Of a DNA stretch of 64,000 bases, positions 26,695 to 36,871 are shown in pieces. Position numbers and translations under genes: made by a program. The stretch comes from Morinoia aosen (Eukaryota > Arthropoda > Malacostraca > Amphipoda > Talitridae). The first letter of the stretch is position 1, and each line of letters begins with the position of its first letter. The stretch covers positions 48,814,075-48,878,074 of the forward strand of contig CM059564.1 of the NCBI GenBank assembly GCA_030386875.1. Direction: 5' to 3'. The notes beneath the pieces are model-generated. The model was not told where the DNA came from and made no database searches. It saw only the letters and a list, made by a program, of their open reading frames with translations.

Positions 26695-26817
26695 CAGGCT
26701 TTCCGTTGGTGCGGAAAAGTTTCCTGACGTCGTAATTGATGACGCCATCGGGCGTGATGGTGATGGCGGGCGTGTCGTCCTCAACCCCCTCTCCCCCCGC
26801 CACCACCTGCCACCGAC
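26695..26817 (-). CDS. Probable internal exon of an unidentified protein
   Basis: This is a 123-nt open frame (2 + 40 codons + 1) between the acceptor GGTGCCTCAG and the donor AAGCCTG/GTGAG. It encodes RWQVVAGGEGVEDDTPAITI followed by TPDGVINYDVRKLFRTNGKP. Codon third positions are mostly G or C. Both flanking introns are phase 1, and the entry phase matches the exit phase of the exon at 27913-28048, so the two probably belong to one transcript with an intron of about 1.1 kb. I do not recognise the domain. No convincing next exon was seen on the minus strand below 26.69 kb. Confidence 0.6.
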
Positions 26818-26820
26818 CTG

Positions 26821-27912
26821 AGGCACCTAGCTTGTTAACTCAGCATGTTTGTTTCCTTGTTCTCCGCATGTTTATTGAATGTTGTTAATCGTCAGCGCTC
26901 GTCACAGCATCAAATTTATTTTTTAATTCTCCGAATGTTTATTGAATGTTGTAAAGCGACCGAAACAATAGCATTTGTACGCGTATCTAGTATATTTCAC
27001 TCGGATCTGACGTTAAATCACACTATGACGCCATTTAATGACGTAAAAGGGATAATTAGAGACAAGGAACTATACGCATATTTACCCTTTGCTTAGGAAA
27101 GCGTCTCCAGCGTCAAGTATTTGACTATTGTCCCTTTAAGGCATGAAATTGAGCGTTGAAATAGCTCAATTATTCTGAGGTGTTGGATCGCTCAGCAATG
27201 TTTAGGGCAATCAACAACATTCAAAACATTATGTTTTCATACAATAACAACTATTTACCACTGCTTTGCTTTCGATTCACACTTTTAGAGTATGCATTTG
27301 GATTCTAACACGATTTGTGGAGAAATTTTCACGCAACTCTAATAAATTACAATTTATTTGTTTTCTGATAGTTTTTATTTCGAACTAAGTGCATAAAATA
27401 TAAAAAGGGAATATTATTTCTTGACCATACAATATTTCGTTTATCAGCATATTTTTCCAAATACCGCTTAATTCAACAATTTTAACGGACATGCAAACCC
27501 ACATATTTATGTAGAATCACCTACGTTCGGTCAATTCAAAATTCGTTTAAAGACGATGACAGTTTTATAAAATTCTCTTCCCCGTTGAATTAAAGTTCGA
27601 GTTAGAACGAGGGCTGCGAGAACGGTAGAAGAAACGAGGTAGGGTCAAACCAGTCTTTATTTCGTCGACCGGGTGGCAATGGTGGCGTCTTGGCAACGAA
27701 CCAATAGCAGCGCTCATACTGCATCTGGCAACACTGCTAGCCTCAAATCTGGGACCCCTATTGGCCTAACGACGTTCCGCAATGGTGACATCAACAAGTT
27801 TATTTGAAATAAAGCCGTTCGATTGGCTAGCTGAACAAGAGGAAGTGTATTTTCCCCCATAGAAATGACTCTGCCTTGTTTCCTCTACCTTGCAGTTAGA
27901 AAGGCGACTCAC
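26821..27912. other. Intron-like interval between the two unidentified exons
   Basis: It contains a duplicated TGTTTATTGAATGTTGT block (26869 and 26936) and a cluster of CCAAT or ATTGG motifs at about 27695-27830. No exon was seen. Confidence 0.5.
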
Positions 27913-28048
27913 CAGAAGCATGTCGGGTCCCCGCACCCCCCCGCCCCCCCGCACCCGTGGCGTGCGGGTCAGAGATGTTCTCCCGTGGCGGGGGCACGTT
28001 GTTGTAGATCAGCTCCCGCGGGATCTCTGCGGGGTGAACATTGTAGAC
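27913..28048 (-). CDS. Probable internal exon of an unidentified protein
   Basis: An open minus-strand frame with strongly GC-biased third positions runs from an acceptor (AACTGAG) to a strong donor (TTCTG/GTGAGT). The encoded peptide begins VYNVHPAEIPRELIYNNVPP, continues with PRENISDPHATG (NIS is a possible glycosylation site), and ends in a glycine-rich stretch. The exon is 136 nt, 45 codons plus one nucleotide, and joins in phase to the exon at 26695-26817. The acceptor is phase 0, whereas the last Ig exon ends in phase 1, so the two cannot be spliced directly without breaking the frame. The family was not recognised. It could be a downstream exon of the Ig gene after a missed exon, or part of a neighbouring gene. 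The acceptor has only a modest pyrimidine tract. Confidence 0.55.
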
Positions 28049-29648
28049 CTCAGTTCCGGTTTTCAGTTTGTCCAAAAGAAATCGTTAACCCAAAAGAAAA
28101 TAAGTTTTTCGGAAGAAAAATGCGTTCAAATTTATCGAAAATTTAAAGTTTATCTGCGATATTTGTGGTATAAAAACTTTCAGCGACAATATGAAGTTCC
28201 TCGACAAAAATATATAAAATAAATCTTTTGAGAACTTGTGAAAACACACGTAAAATAAAGGAAGGTTTATAGAAGCTTGAGAGAGTTCTTGATAACGTTG
28301 TAAATTGCGAGCTATGGAAGCATTTATGTTATGATGCAGATCGAGCCCAACATTCGAGTTTGACGTAATCTAACGTACTTATTTTAAGACCAAATAGATT
28401 TCAAACTTTAACACAAATTTGAAGTTTGAGCAAGAAAGCCTTCACTGCGGAGTAGTGCTCTTATTGACAGCCTAGCTTTGCCATAGTTAAGAAGGGAACT
28501 GCGTCAAGTAAAAGGAACGTTCAGCCAAAAAGAAAATGGACACAGTTTATTTCCCAAAAAGATTGTACAAACTAAGGTGTTCGTCAGTCTACAAACTCGA
28601 TGACGTAAAACTGCTGAGGGCTACGTCAATGGCGTCGCCTACTTTTTTTGAACCAAATATGCAAATAATCGTACTGAGCTCTCGAGCATCGTCCGCCCAT
28701 TCTAACCTAGTCGTTACTCACGACTGTGAAACCAATATACGTATTAGACCATCATCAACAAACGCTTTCTCATTGATTTTGTAGCGTGTTTTCGCGAAAT
28801 GAAAAGTGACATCCATGATGAGTAAAAATTCATTCAAACCATGACATATGCTGACTTTGTAGCGTAATGAACTCTTTCATTCAGAATCTATTGCAGACTA
28901 ATCATCCTCAATTGCAAGATCGTTACGCCAGTTGAGCCTTTCAAGTTGTGAACAACTTCTCGTCAGACCAGACGATGCCACGTTCACCTCCCTCAACAAA
29001 AATTTCCTCTATCTATTCTTTTCTGCGTGTTAATCGTTAATCTTGGTAAGAGCTTCTTTTGCAGAGTGAAGGATGACACCCGGAAGTCGTGGTGGATAAT
29101 CTTCATTGTTCTAGCTCCACACTCTTCTGCTGCCTCTTCTGAGGACCTCTTCAGGTTCCTCTTAATCCGTGATTCTTTGTACACATCCTGGTAGGGATGT
29201 GGTTCTATGTATCTTCACTTGGAGGCTGGCCCCTAACTCCCCGGTTCATAACACCGCCTGACTGGGCTCCAAACGCTCAATTCTGCGAAGAGTCTTGCCA
29301 TCTCGGGGTGTGCGGCCCGACCCCGGAGCTGTTTAATCGTCGTTTCACGTTTCGACGATAACTTCATCGTTATCAATGTTAATGTAAAATTTAGTTGCCT
29401 CAAAATTTTATACTGCTAGCTTACCCTGTAGAGCGATATTTGAATATCAAGAAGACTTATTCTGTTGTTTATCACGGTGACAATGAAATATTGAACTTTT
29501 AATTGCATCCTTAAAGTCCCGCTTTGAATATCATATGACTATATACTCGAGTTTTTCCCCATTTTTGAGACTGTGGCAGTAAAGAATCCATGCTTTAGTT
29601 CTTTGAGACCTTCAATATATTTACTAATTTACTCGCATTGGTGTTTAC
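28049..29648. other. Non-coding DNA with the mariner relic
   Basis: Between the 28-kb exon and the hAT element only the transposase relic (28885-29200) is recognisable. Its surroundings up to about 29350 may be further remains of the same element. Confidence 0.5.
28885..29200 (-). pseudogene. Tc1/mariner-type transposase relic
   Basis: The minus strand reads YKESRIKRNLKRSS, then MKIIHHDFRVSSFTLQKKLL, then after a frameshift FVEGGERGIVWSDEKLFTT followed by a stop, and then further decayed sequence (NWRNDLAIEDD). The IVWSDEKLFT block, with its catalytic aspartate, and the preceding SYTLQKR-LLT-KRLDR pattern are characteristic of Tc1/mariner-like DDE transposases of arthropods. At least one frameshift and one stop make it non-functional. 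No inverted ends were found. Confidence 0.7.
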
Positions 29649-29679
29649 CAGGGTTGCGGAGTCGGTGGAATAAATTTGC

Positions 29680-29935
29680 GACTCCGACTCCGACTCCGAC
29701 TCCACCTTTCCAGAATTTGGCGACTCCGACTCCGACTCCACCTTTTCAGAATTTGGCGACTCCGACTCCGACTCCGACTCCACCTTTTCAGAATTTGGCG
29801 ACTCCGACTCCGACTCCGACTCCACCTTTTCAGAATTTGGCGACTCCGACTCCGACTCCGACTCCATTTCTCCAGAATTTGGCGACTCCAACACCGACTC
29901 CGCCTATTCACAATTTTGTGACTCCAACTTCACCT
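29680..29935. repeat. Subterminal GACTCC array, left end of the hAT element
   Basis: Units of two to four GACTCC hexamers alternate with a spacer of the form ACCTTTTCAGAATTTGGC, about five times. The array gives serine/glutamate-rich or threonine/proline-rich ORFs on both strands that are not genes. Its position just inside the terminal inverted repeat suggests transposase-binding subterminal repeats. Confidence 0.85.
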
Positions 29936-30614
29936 ATTCATAATTTATAAGATGAATATTTTATTTCTTAACTAGTGTACTCAGACCGTAAAAATGACAA
30001 GATTCAATACCTTTCTTCAACAAATTTTCGTTTGAGTGGAGTTTCCATGCTTTCAGCTTATTCCAAAGGTACCTTAATTTTCTTATAAGAGTAATAAACA
30101 CTCAGAACACAGCATTTTTGAGCCGCAAGAGAAGTAGTTATAGCCATCGTGTCGTATCCAAAATACAGAAATTCAGCATTACTGAAAGCAACTGCGAACT
30201 TGTGTATGTATATTGTAATATGCAATACAGTACATTGCAATACAGTATATTGTAATATACAATACAGCATATTTCAATATGCAATACCCCGCCGAACTCG
30301 GTATTCACGATACAAACTTGAGTATATAAGGCTCTGGATTGCTCTAATTGTGATGAAAATGACTTATTACAGAGCTATTGCACAACGAAAATGAGTATTA
30401 ATTGACCGTGAACTGGAACCAAGACCGCCAGTGCTATTTTTTTCCCATCAACTATTCTTAACAGCGTGACACAAAACGTATAAATAAACACACGACACTC
30501 ATTCTTAGTAGTAAACGGTTGCAGGTGTTGAAACCTGTGCATATGTTCATTATATTCTTTATTAGCAAGCGACTTTTAAATTGACTACAGATTGTTAATA
30601 ATCAAGTTACTAGT

Positions 30615-30805
30615 GTACATGATTGGTCAAAAATGACGGGATCCAATGGTATCGTTTTAAAAAAATCTCAAGATAAAAATGGCAAACAAATATATCCATT
30701 GAAATAGTACCCGCGATTAAAATACAGTATTCTCGTACTTGTGCACTGGTAAAACTCGTATCACAGATACGGTCATTAAGCATATTTAAAAACGTCACAA
30801 ACGCA
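30615..30805 (-). repeat. Inverted dispersed repeat, copy 1 (inside hAT)
   Basis: On the minus strand this segment matches 32985-33150 on the plus strand over about 170 bp, including TGTGCACAAGTA, TTTTAATCGC and TGATACGAGTTT-like blocks. The corresponding translations are also alignable, but neither is a convincing gene. Homology on the right copy ends exactly at the start of the element at 33154. Confidence 0.65.
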
Positions 30806-31135
30806 CACAACAACAAAGCAAATTGTATAACATAATACCTACCTGAATTGTAATTTAAATTATTGTTCGCAAGAGGTTTTTAAAAAATTTGCCATACCTT
30901 TTAAGCATTTAAATGCCTTTGAAATTTAAATGCGATGAGTCGCATTTTCTTGACAGTTGATTCGATTTTCACGCAATGTTTTTTACTTATAAACATAAGT
31001 GAGCAGATGCCAGGTTTTTCATATTTCGATGGTATTTATGATACTGTCCAAGCAAGCAGATTCCCATTGTAATGAGATAGGGGAAATTACGCACGAGACC
31101 ATATACTTATCATTGACGGACACCTGGCTTCTTTT

Positions 31136-31917
31136 TATACCGGGTGTCCTATAAAAATGTCCCCGATTTTTAATTAATTATATCTCAGCTTTAAATTAAC
31201 ATATTTTGATCGCCTTTTTTCACAATGTAGTAAATTTTGTTTCCTTTTCGAATAATTTAAATTTTTGAAAATCGGTTGAATAACCACTGTACAATGTCCA
31301 ATTTACTGAAACGAGCAGAAAAATTAATTGTTCAGAGGAAAAGTTTTAAAACAATATTGATATTCTTCCTTTTTTTGTAGTTTCCATACAACTGAACACA
31401 CAAAAATTTTAAGGAGTAACAAATCATTACCTTATATAACGTTTAAATAAATGAGGTAATTTCAGTATCCAACGACATACCCTCCATTTCTCTCAAGGCA
31501 AGTATTACTTCTTGCCACCATTGAACGAAGAGTTTTACCCATTATTCCACCGTTTTTTATCAGTGCTTGAAACACTATTATTGAGAACACTTGAAACTTG
31601 AAACCTCTCAGAGGGTTTAAATACTTAGTTGTATGTACGATACATCGTTATGAAATTATTCTTAACAGTAGGTATTGAGGAATGAAGAAGAACACCAGTG
31701 TTGTTTTTAAAACTTTCCCTTTGAACAATTTTTCTACCCCTTTCAGTAAATCGATCATCTTAAAGTTTATTCAACTGATTTTCAAAAACTTAAATTATTT
31801 CGAAAGGAAACAAAATTGACTAAATTGTAAATAAAAGACAATTAAAATATGTTAATTTAAAGCGGAGATATTATCAATTAAAAAGTCCGGGACATTTTTT
31901 GTGGGACACCCGGTATA
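31136..31917. mobile_element. Deleted Tc1/mariner-type element with ~240-bp inverted ends, nested in hAT
   Basis: The element starts TATACCGGGTGTCCTATAAA and its right end is the imperfect inverse, with homology between the arms extending about 240 bp inward. The ends are TA-rich, consistent with TA target duplication. The ~260-bp core contains, on the minus strand at about 31463-31550, a short frame reading TLRSMVARSNTCLERNGGY and then a stop. That resembles the very C terminus of Tc1/mariner-type transposases, where an IE-NGGHFEHL-type motif is usual. It is therefore an internally deleted, non-autonomous derivative. Confidence 0.7.
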
Positions 31918-32984
31918 GTATTGATTGTTCATATACAATAAATGGTCAAGTGTCTCCTTTGAACAAATTAATAAATAGGTTTAGCTATTTCGTGAGCGTA
32001 ATCTCTCCTATGTTAATACAATGGAGTTTTAGGATTTGAAACTTAAGAGCAACTGCTCGAACATTTATTTCAAATACAGAAGAACTTCAAGGGAACATCA
32101 GCAAGTCGTTTCCCTTTTCTCCTGCGCAAAAAGAGAAACCGTATCCATAATATGCAGATCTTGAGGATTCCAACAGTACGCTCAGCAGCGTCCTCTGTAA
32201 TACTTTTACTATTAAATTCCTTTAAAATAGAGACCGAAGATCTTCTTTAACGTAAGGTTAGTTTTTAAAACGATACGCGCTAAAAATAGAAGACACCCAA
32301 TGGACGCGGCCGGTCATCAGTACGGTACTCCGGTAGGAAGATTTAGTGGCGTTCTGAGTAGATAGAAACAGAGTTTTAAGATGTCTGGTCGCCGACTAGC
32401 TGAATATCGTATCTTATTGTAAGGTTGCATATAGCACTAAGATTTTAACAATTAATTGACAATTAATCACCTTGAATAGTAAGTGCCTATTCAAGACGCT
32501 GCAAAAGCCGTGTCGAGGAGTTCAAGTCGCAGAAAGAGACTACTTTTTACGCAAGAGAAATAAGTTAGAGGTACCAGACCCACTTTTATTAAAAGGACGA
32601 CATGCTGCCCAAGCAGAACAAGCTCAAAGATAATTTAATGAGTGAACGCCAAAGCGTAACAAGTAATTTTAATTAAAGCTATTTAAGGTTAATGCAGGTC
32701 TGCTAGAAGCGCAAACATGCTTAATTATAGAAAGTTAAATTTAAACACAAAAATCGAAAAGAAAAGGTGCAGCTGCAAAACAAAAAACAACGAACAAAAA
32801 GATCTCATTTCATCAGTTTCAAATTTTTGTCAGTGAACTAAGAGAGGCCAACTGAAGAAAACTTTTTCTTCCACAAAGCCGCCATCAGAAATACGGAAAA
32901 TATTCAACAGGAAATTTCATTGAACAAACAAAATTGGCTGTCCGTCTTTGTTGGTTGATCTGTCTCCCTTTCACGCTCTTAAAA

Positions 32985-33150
32985 TACTTAACTACTGTAC
33001 CTGTGATGCGAGTTTCACCGGTGCACAAGTATCAGAATATTTTAATCGCAGGTGCTATTAGGATGGAAATATTTCTTTATGGTCCACATCTGGAAGATTT
33101 CTATACAGACAATATCGAATCCTGTCATTTGACGAGTCGTGTACACAATT
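32985..33150 (+). repeat. Inverted dispersed repeat, copy 2 (inside hAT)
   Basis: This is the inverse of 30615-30805. The two copies face each other about 2.2 kb apart and enclose the element at 31136-31917. They may be the ends of another inserted unit, or independent insertions of one repeat family. Confidence 0.65.
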
Positions 33151-33153
33151 ATG

Positions 33154-33785
33154 TATACTGAGTGTTTCAGAACACGAGGTACAAAATTGCACATCAAGTA
33201 GAAAATGGCCAAATAAACACTTTTTGTCCTATGAAATTCTCCCCCAAAAAATCGGGGTTGGGAGGTATTGGGTGTTTATTGTTTTTAAGGCTGAAATTTA
33301 AAGGCACAATTACTCGCGATATTGATTCTGAATTTACTTTACAAAATTTTTCAAAATGTGTTCCCCCTACATCTATGCACTTTTCGAATGTTGGCCTTAA
33401 CGGCTGCCGAATATTAGGAAACACGTCTGGCATTTAAGGTATCTCACCTGCAGCCACTGCAATTCTGGCCACAAGATCTTCCTCAGACTCAATGGGTGTA
33501 GCATAGACAAGGCTCTTCACGTGTCCCAAAAAATTGAAATCGAGTGGAGTCATGTCAGAAGATCTAGGAGGTCTTGCAACTAGCACATTTCTCCCGATCA
33601 ACGTAAATTCAAAATAAATATTGCGAGTAGTTTATTCATTAAATTTCACCCTTTAAAACAATAAACTGCCAACTCAATGTCTCTTTCTTCGGAAAATTTT
33701 ATAGAAGAAAAAGTTTTCATTTGGATATCTTCTAGTTGGTGTGCAATTTTTTGCCTCTTATTCTGAATCTGAAACACCTTGTATA
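33154..33785. mobile_element. Deleted Tc1/mariner-type element with ~150-bp inverted ends, nested in hAT
   Basis: Left end TATACTGAGTGTTTCAG and right end (inverted) TATACAAGGTGTTTCAG begin imperfect inverted arms of about 150 bp. The core keeps the 3' part of a transposase gene on the minus strand (see 33194-33603). Most of the transposase has been deleted, leaving an element of about 630 bp that could only move with help in trans. It belongs to a different end-sequence family from the neighbour at 31136-31917. Confidence 0.75.
33194..33603 (-). pseudogene. Transposase C-terminal remnant (Tc1/mariner superfamily)
   Basis: The minus strand reads ARPPRSSDMTPLDFNFLGHV, then KSLVYATPIESEEDLVARIA, and stops near 33434. 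In another frame at 33194-33433 it continues as DVFPNIRQPLRPTFEKCIDV-GGTHFEKF. The RSPDLTPLDFFLWG and CIE-GGHFEHL motifs are standard C-terminal landmarks of a DDE transposase group widespread in arthropods. The break between the two frames, the W-to-L type changes and the absence of the N-terminal two thirds show it is non-functional. Confidence 0.75.
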
Positions 33786-34656
33786 TTACTGACAAGTGTT
33801 TTCTGAGTAGGTAATGTAGGCATTGTCTACACTGAGAAGCATAGATATGTATCAACAGTTTTTTATTACTAAGTATGCACTAATTCAGTGAAATTATAAT
33901 AGTTAATTCAATGACTATGCTTCAAATCCCCAAAATTATGTATACGTGTAGATAAGGTAGGCCAGACTTGCACACTGCCTTTTCTTCTCTGTACCTACAC
34001 TATGCAGGGTAACAATGCAGAAAAGGTGTCATATTATTGCTCAACTCTGTTACATTTCAGCTATATATAATAAGCAAAAGTTGTTCTGCTTTCATCGCAG
34101 GGTTCTGACGTTTTCGGAACGTTTTTTTACGGATAAAAGTCACTTCTAGCTTCTTTGCGTGTAATATGATACTATCTCTTATTTTCGTCTAACTTTTTAC
34201 TTTGTATTGGACACTTTGTTATTTTAATAAACGCCCTGGTTCTTCTCATTTCGTGTTTTTTGGAGCAGTTTGAAACGTTTCCAGCAAGAGAATTTGTACT
34301 ATCGCATAAATGCAAAAACCATTGCAGCTGAGATAGTCCATTGTTTTCAGTTACAATGTGTGTGTGTGACTGTAAGTGAAGTTTTTGCTGGTGTGTGTAA
34401 TTATTTTCATTGCAGCTCGTTTACATTGTATTTTAATTTTTTTCAAGTGTCTCAATGCCGATATAGATAACCTTACAACATTTCCAAATCTTCCTTAACA
34501 AGAAGTAATTAATTATATAATGCTACAAAACGAATACTATTTCAGTTTTTAAAAATGTATCAAGATAATTATAATATTCTCCATTTCAGCGTATGCTTGC
34601 TTAGAAACTGAGGAGTGATACGAAGATAAAAATTAAACATGATGATGATATAGTGA

Positions 34657-35160
34657 ACTCAAAGTCTAGTCACCCCCAGAAACAATTGAAGAATCTGGTA
34701 CGGGAAGACACTGCTTCCACAAGGTTTTTTTCAAATGAAATAAATGTACGAGGAGTTCGTGGACTCGAACTCAGGACTAGAGATCACCGCGCCAACACGC
34801 TATCGACTGCGCTAACGATCACCCTAAAAAGGTGACCGCAGCACAACGAAAGCAATGTTTGGCACAGTGAAAGCAGGCGCACTGTCCTGACAGATATTTT
34901 TATTCCCATTTTTATATCGAGAGCTCAAAGTCTAGTCACCCCCAGAAACAATTGTTTCTGGGGGTGACTAGACTTTGAGCTCTCGATATAAAAATGGGAA
35001 TAAAAATATCTGTCAGGACAGTGCGCCTGCTTTCACTGTGCCAAACATTGCTTTCGTTGTGCTGCGGTCACCTTTTTAGGGTGATCGTTAGCGCAGTCGA
35101 TAGCGTGTTGGCGCGGTGATCTCTAGTCCTGAGTTCGAGTCCACGAACTCCTCGTACATT
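34657..35160. mobile_element. Palindromic inverted-repeat element with tRNA-like segments
   Basis: Positions 34743-35160 form a perfect 418-bp palindrome, two 209-bp arms with no spacer, centred on the CAATTG at 34949-34954. Each arm contains a tRNA-like stretch facing outward, with an A-box-like TTAGCGCAGTCGATAGCG and a B-box-like GAGTTCGAGTCC. The left side has an extra 86 bp (34657-34742) beginning with a direct copy of the central segment. The 10-bp sequence GATATAGTGA occurs at 34647-34656 and at 35161-35170, so it looks like a target duplication around the whole unit. The element is either a tRNA-related mobile element in head-to-head form or a recent inverted duplication. Confidence 0.7.
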
Positions 35161-35879
35161 GATATAGTGAAATACAATATAACTCTGAAAGAACCAAATT
35201 ACATTCAAGGAATAACTTGAGAAATGAGCATAAATTTTTATTATTAATACATGCTAACTTGACTTAAAAACACGGAATCCATATCAATTTTGATAACAAG
35301 ACTTGAAAACTAGAAGTCTTTGTGCACTAGACCATAGCTTCAGGTTTCGGCAAAGACTACTCATTGGCAATGAATCATAACCTAAAGACTAGAAATGTTT
35401 ATGATCATTATCAATCAATGCATCATTTTGAGCATACAGAGTTACCACTTTTTATGTGAGTACAATGTATTGCATCAGCTGAAATGTTCTACAAGTAACT
35501 TGCAACACATTTAATACTATTTTCCAGTTCCTATGTATTAATTGAAGGAAAAATGAATAAAACAGAAATATACAGAATGAATATGCGACGCTTTCAATTA
35601 CTAATTCCTGCTTTTAACTACAAAATATGCATCAATGCTGGGTACAAAAATTATATTTCGCACTCGTAGGTTTCTCATATATATCTGTGCAAACCCTCAA
35701 TGACTAGATAACATGACGATATTAGGTGATAGGAATAAATACGCTGTTTCAAACTTAGAACAAAACAATCAACAAAAACATTGAGTATTTTTAGGATTTT
35801 TCAGCAAAGCATTCTAACTCTGTTTTGGTTTATTTTTAGTTTTAAAGAATTATAAATAATTTTTAGCAAAAATTAGAAT

Positions 35880-36130
35880 CGAAGACACCAAAAAAGAGCG
35901 ACTCCAACCACGACTCTACCACATCCGAATGAACGACTCCGACTCCGACTCCGACTCCACCACATTCGGAAAAGCGACTCCGACTCCGACTCCGACTCCA
36001 TCACACTTCAGAATAGCGACTCCGACTCCGACTCCACCACACTTCAGAGAAGCGACTCCGACTCCGACTCCGACTCCACCCTAAAACATCCGACTCCGGC
36101 GACTCCGACTCCCGACTCCGACTCCGACTC
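35880..36130. repeat. Subterminal GACTCC array, right end of the hAT element
   Basis: GACTCC hexamer runs are separated by spacers such as ACCACACTTCAGAATAGC. The core unit is the same as at the left end, but the spacer has diverged. The array runs directly into the right terminal inverted repeat. Confidence 0.85.
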
Positions 36131-36721
36131 CGCAACCCTGGTGTTTACCGTCAATTAATGCAATTATATTTTCCATGCCTCGATTAGGTCGGGGGCCCTA
36201 ACACAATATAAAAACTTAAAAATTTGTTATGGTCCCTAGACTCGATATTGTCAGGTATTGTGCCGCTCTAAATGACATCTGATATTCATCTGGCATTGAG
36301 ATTTTTGTGGTGGGAAATCATGAAGCTTTCCTTCGCTACAAGTCACTTTAAAATTGCTAGTTCCTAAATCTTACGAGAAACTGTACCTGTAAATCATAAC
36401 AAAATTTTCGCAAAATTTATTTTATTCCTCGTCGGAAAACTATAAGCTCACTCATAACTCATAGAAGAGCAAAGATCGCTCTAAGATGTGTCACATTTCC
36501 TACCAGATCGAATAGCGAAAGGAGTTCCAATTTCTGTCACAATAAAGGATTTACACATCCCAGTAGCAAGAAAGAGTGGCCACGACACATCAATCGCTCA
36601 CTCATGTATCATGGCTGTAGCACTACCTCATGAAATGAGGCAAGACACAGTACATATTCTTCAATGGAAATTAAAGGGTCCCACGAAATATTCTCCACTA
36701 TAAGGATAGTTTAGTGCTCAC

Positions 36722-36871
36722 CATAGACCTTGATGGTTCCGTTGGACTCCCCGAAGGAGTTTTTAGCGGAGCAGCCGTAGGTGCCGAAGTCCTCAGGCTG
36801 CACGTCCCGGATCTTGAGCTTCATGTACGCCTTGTAGCCGTTCTCTGCCACGATGCTGTCGAAGCGACCGC
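36722..36871 (-). CDS. Ig-gene exon 6: second half of Ig domain 3
   Basis: This 150-nt exon (2 + 49 codons + 1) follows the acceptor GGAACGCAG and joins exon 5 through a split serine. It encodes GRFDSIVAENGYKAYMKLKI, then RDVQPEDFGTYGCSAKNSFG with the second Ig3 cysteine, and ends ESNGTIKVY, which contains an NGT glycosylation motif. The donor is TATG/GTGAGC. The YMKLKI-V-P-DFGTY-C-AKNS-GE pattern is the usual end of Ig3 in DIP and lachesin proteins. Relatives normally have a low-complexity linker and an anchor sequence after this point. That exon would have to start with two nucleotides of a split codon, and none was found. Confidence 0.92.

Larger units (their letters stand above)
29649..36140. 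mobile_element. hAT-superfamily DNA transposon, ~6.5 kb, with nested insertions
   Basis: The left end CAGGGTTGCGGAGTCGG (29649) is matched exactly by the inverted right end finishing at 36140. The copies of GTGTTTAC at 29641-29648 and 36141-36148 form an exact 8-bp target duplication that fits the hAT consensus nTnnnnAn. Ends beginning CAG are also a hAT hallmark. Subterminal arrays of GACTCC units (29680-29935 and 35880-36130) lie just inside both ends. No intact transposase ORF is visible inside, so the element is non-autonomous or decayed. Several younger elements are nested in it (31136-31917, 33154-33785, 34657-35160), which accounts for part of its length. It sits in non-coding DNA between the last Ig exon and the exon at 28 kb. 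Confidence 0.85.

Noticed and set aside
27695-27830. Cluster of CCAAT/ATTGG motifs as a promoter
   Set aside because: The motifs are short and expected by chance. No TATA, initiator or first exon was identified nearby.
34743-35160. Two functional tRNA genes in the palindrome arms
   Set aside because: A- and B-box-like sequences are present, but the acceptor, anticodon and T stems do not pair into a cloverleaf.
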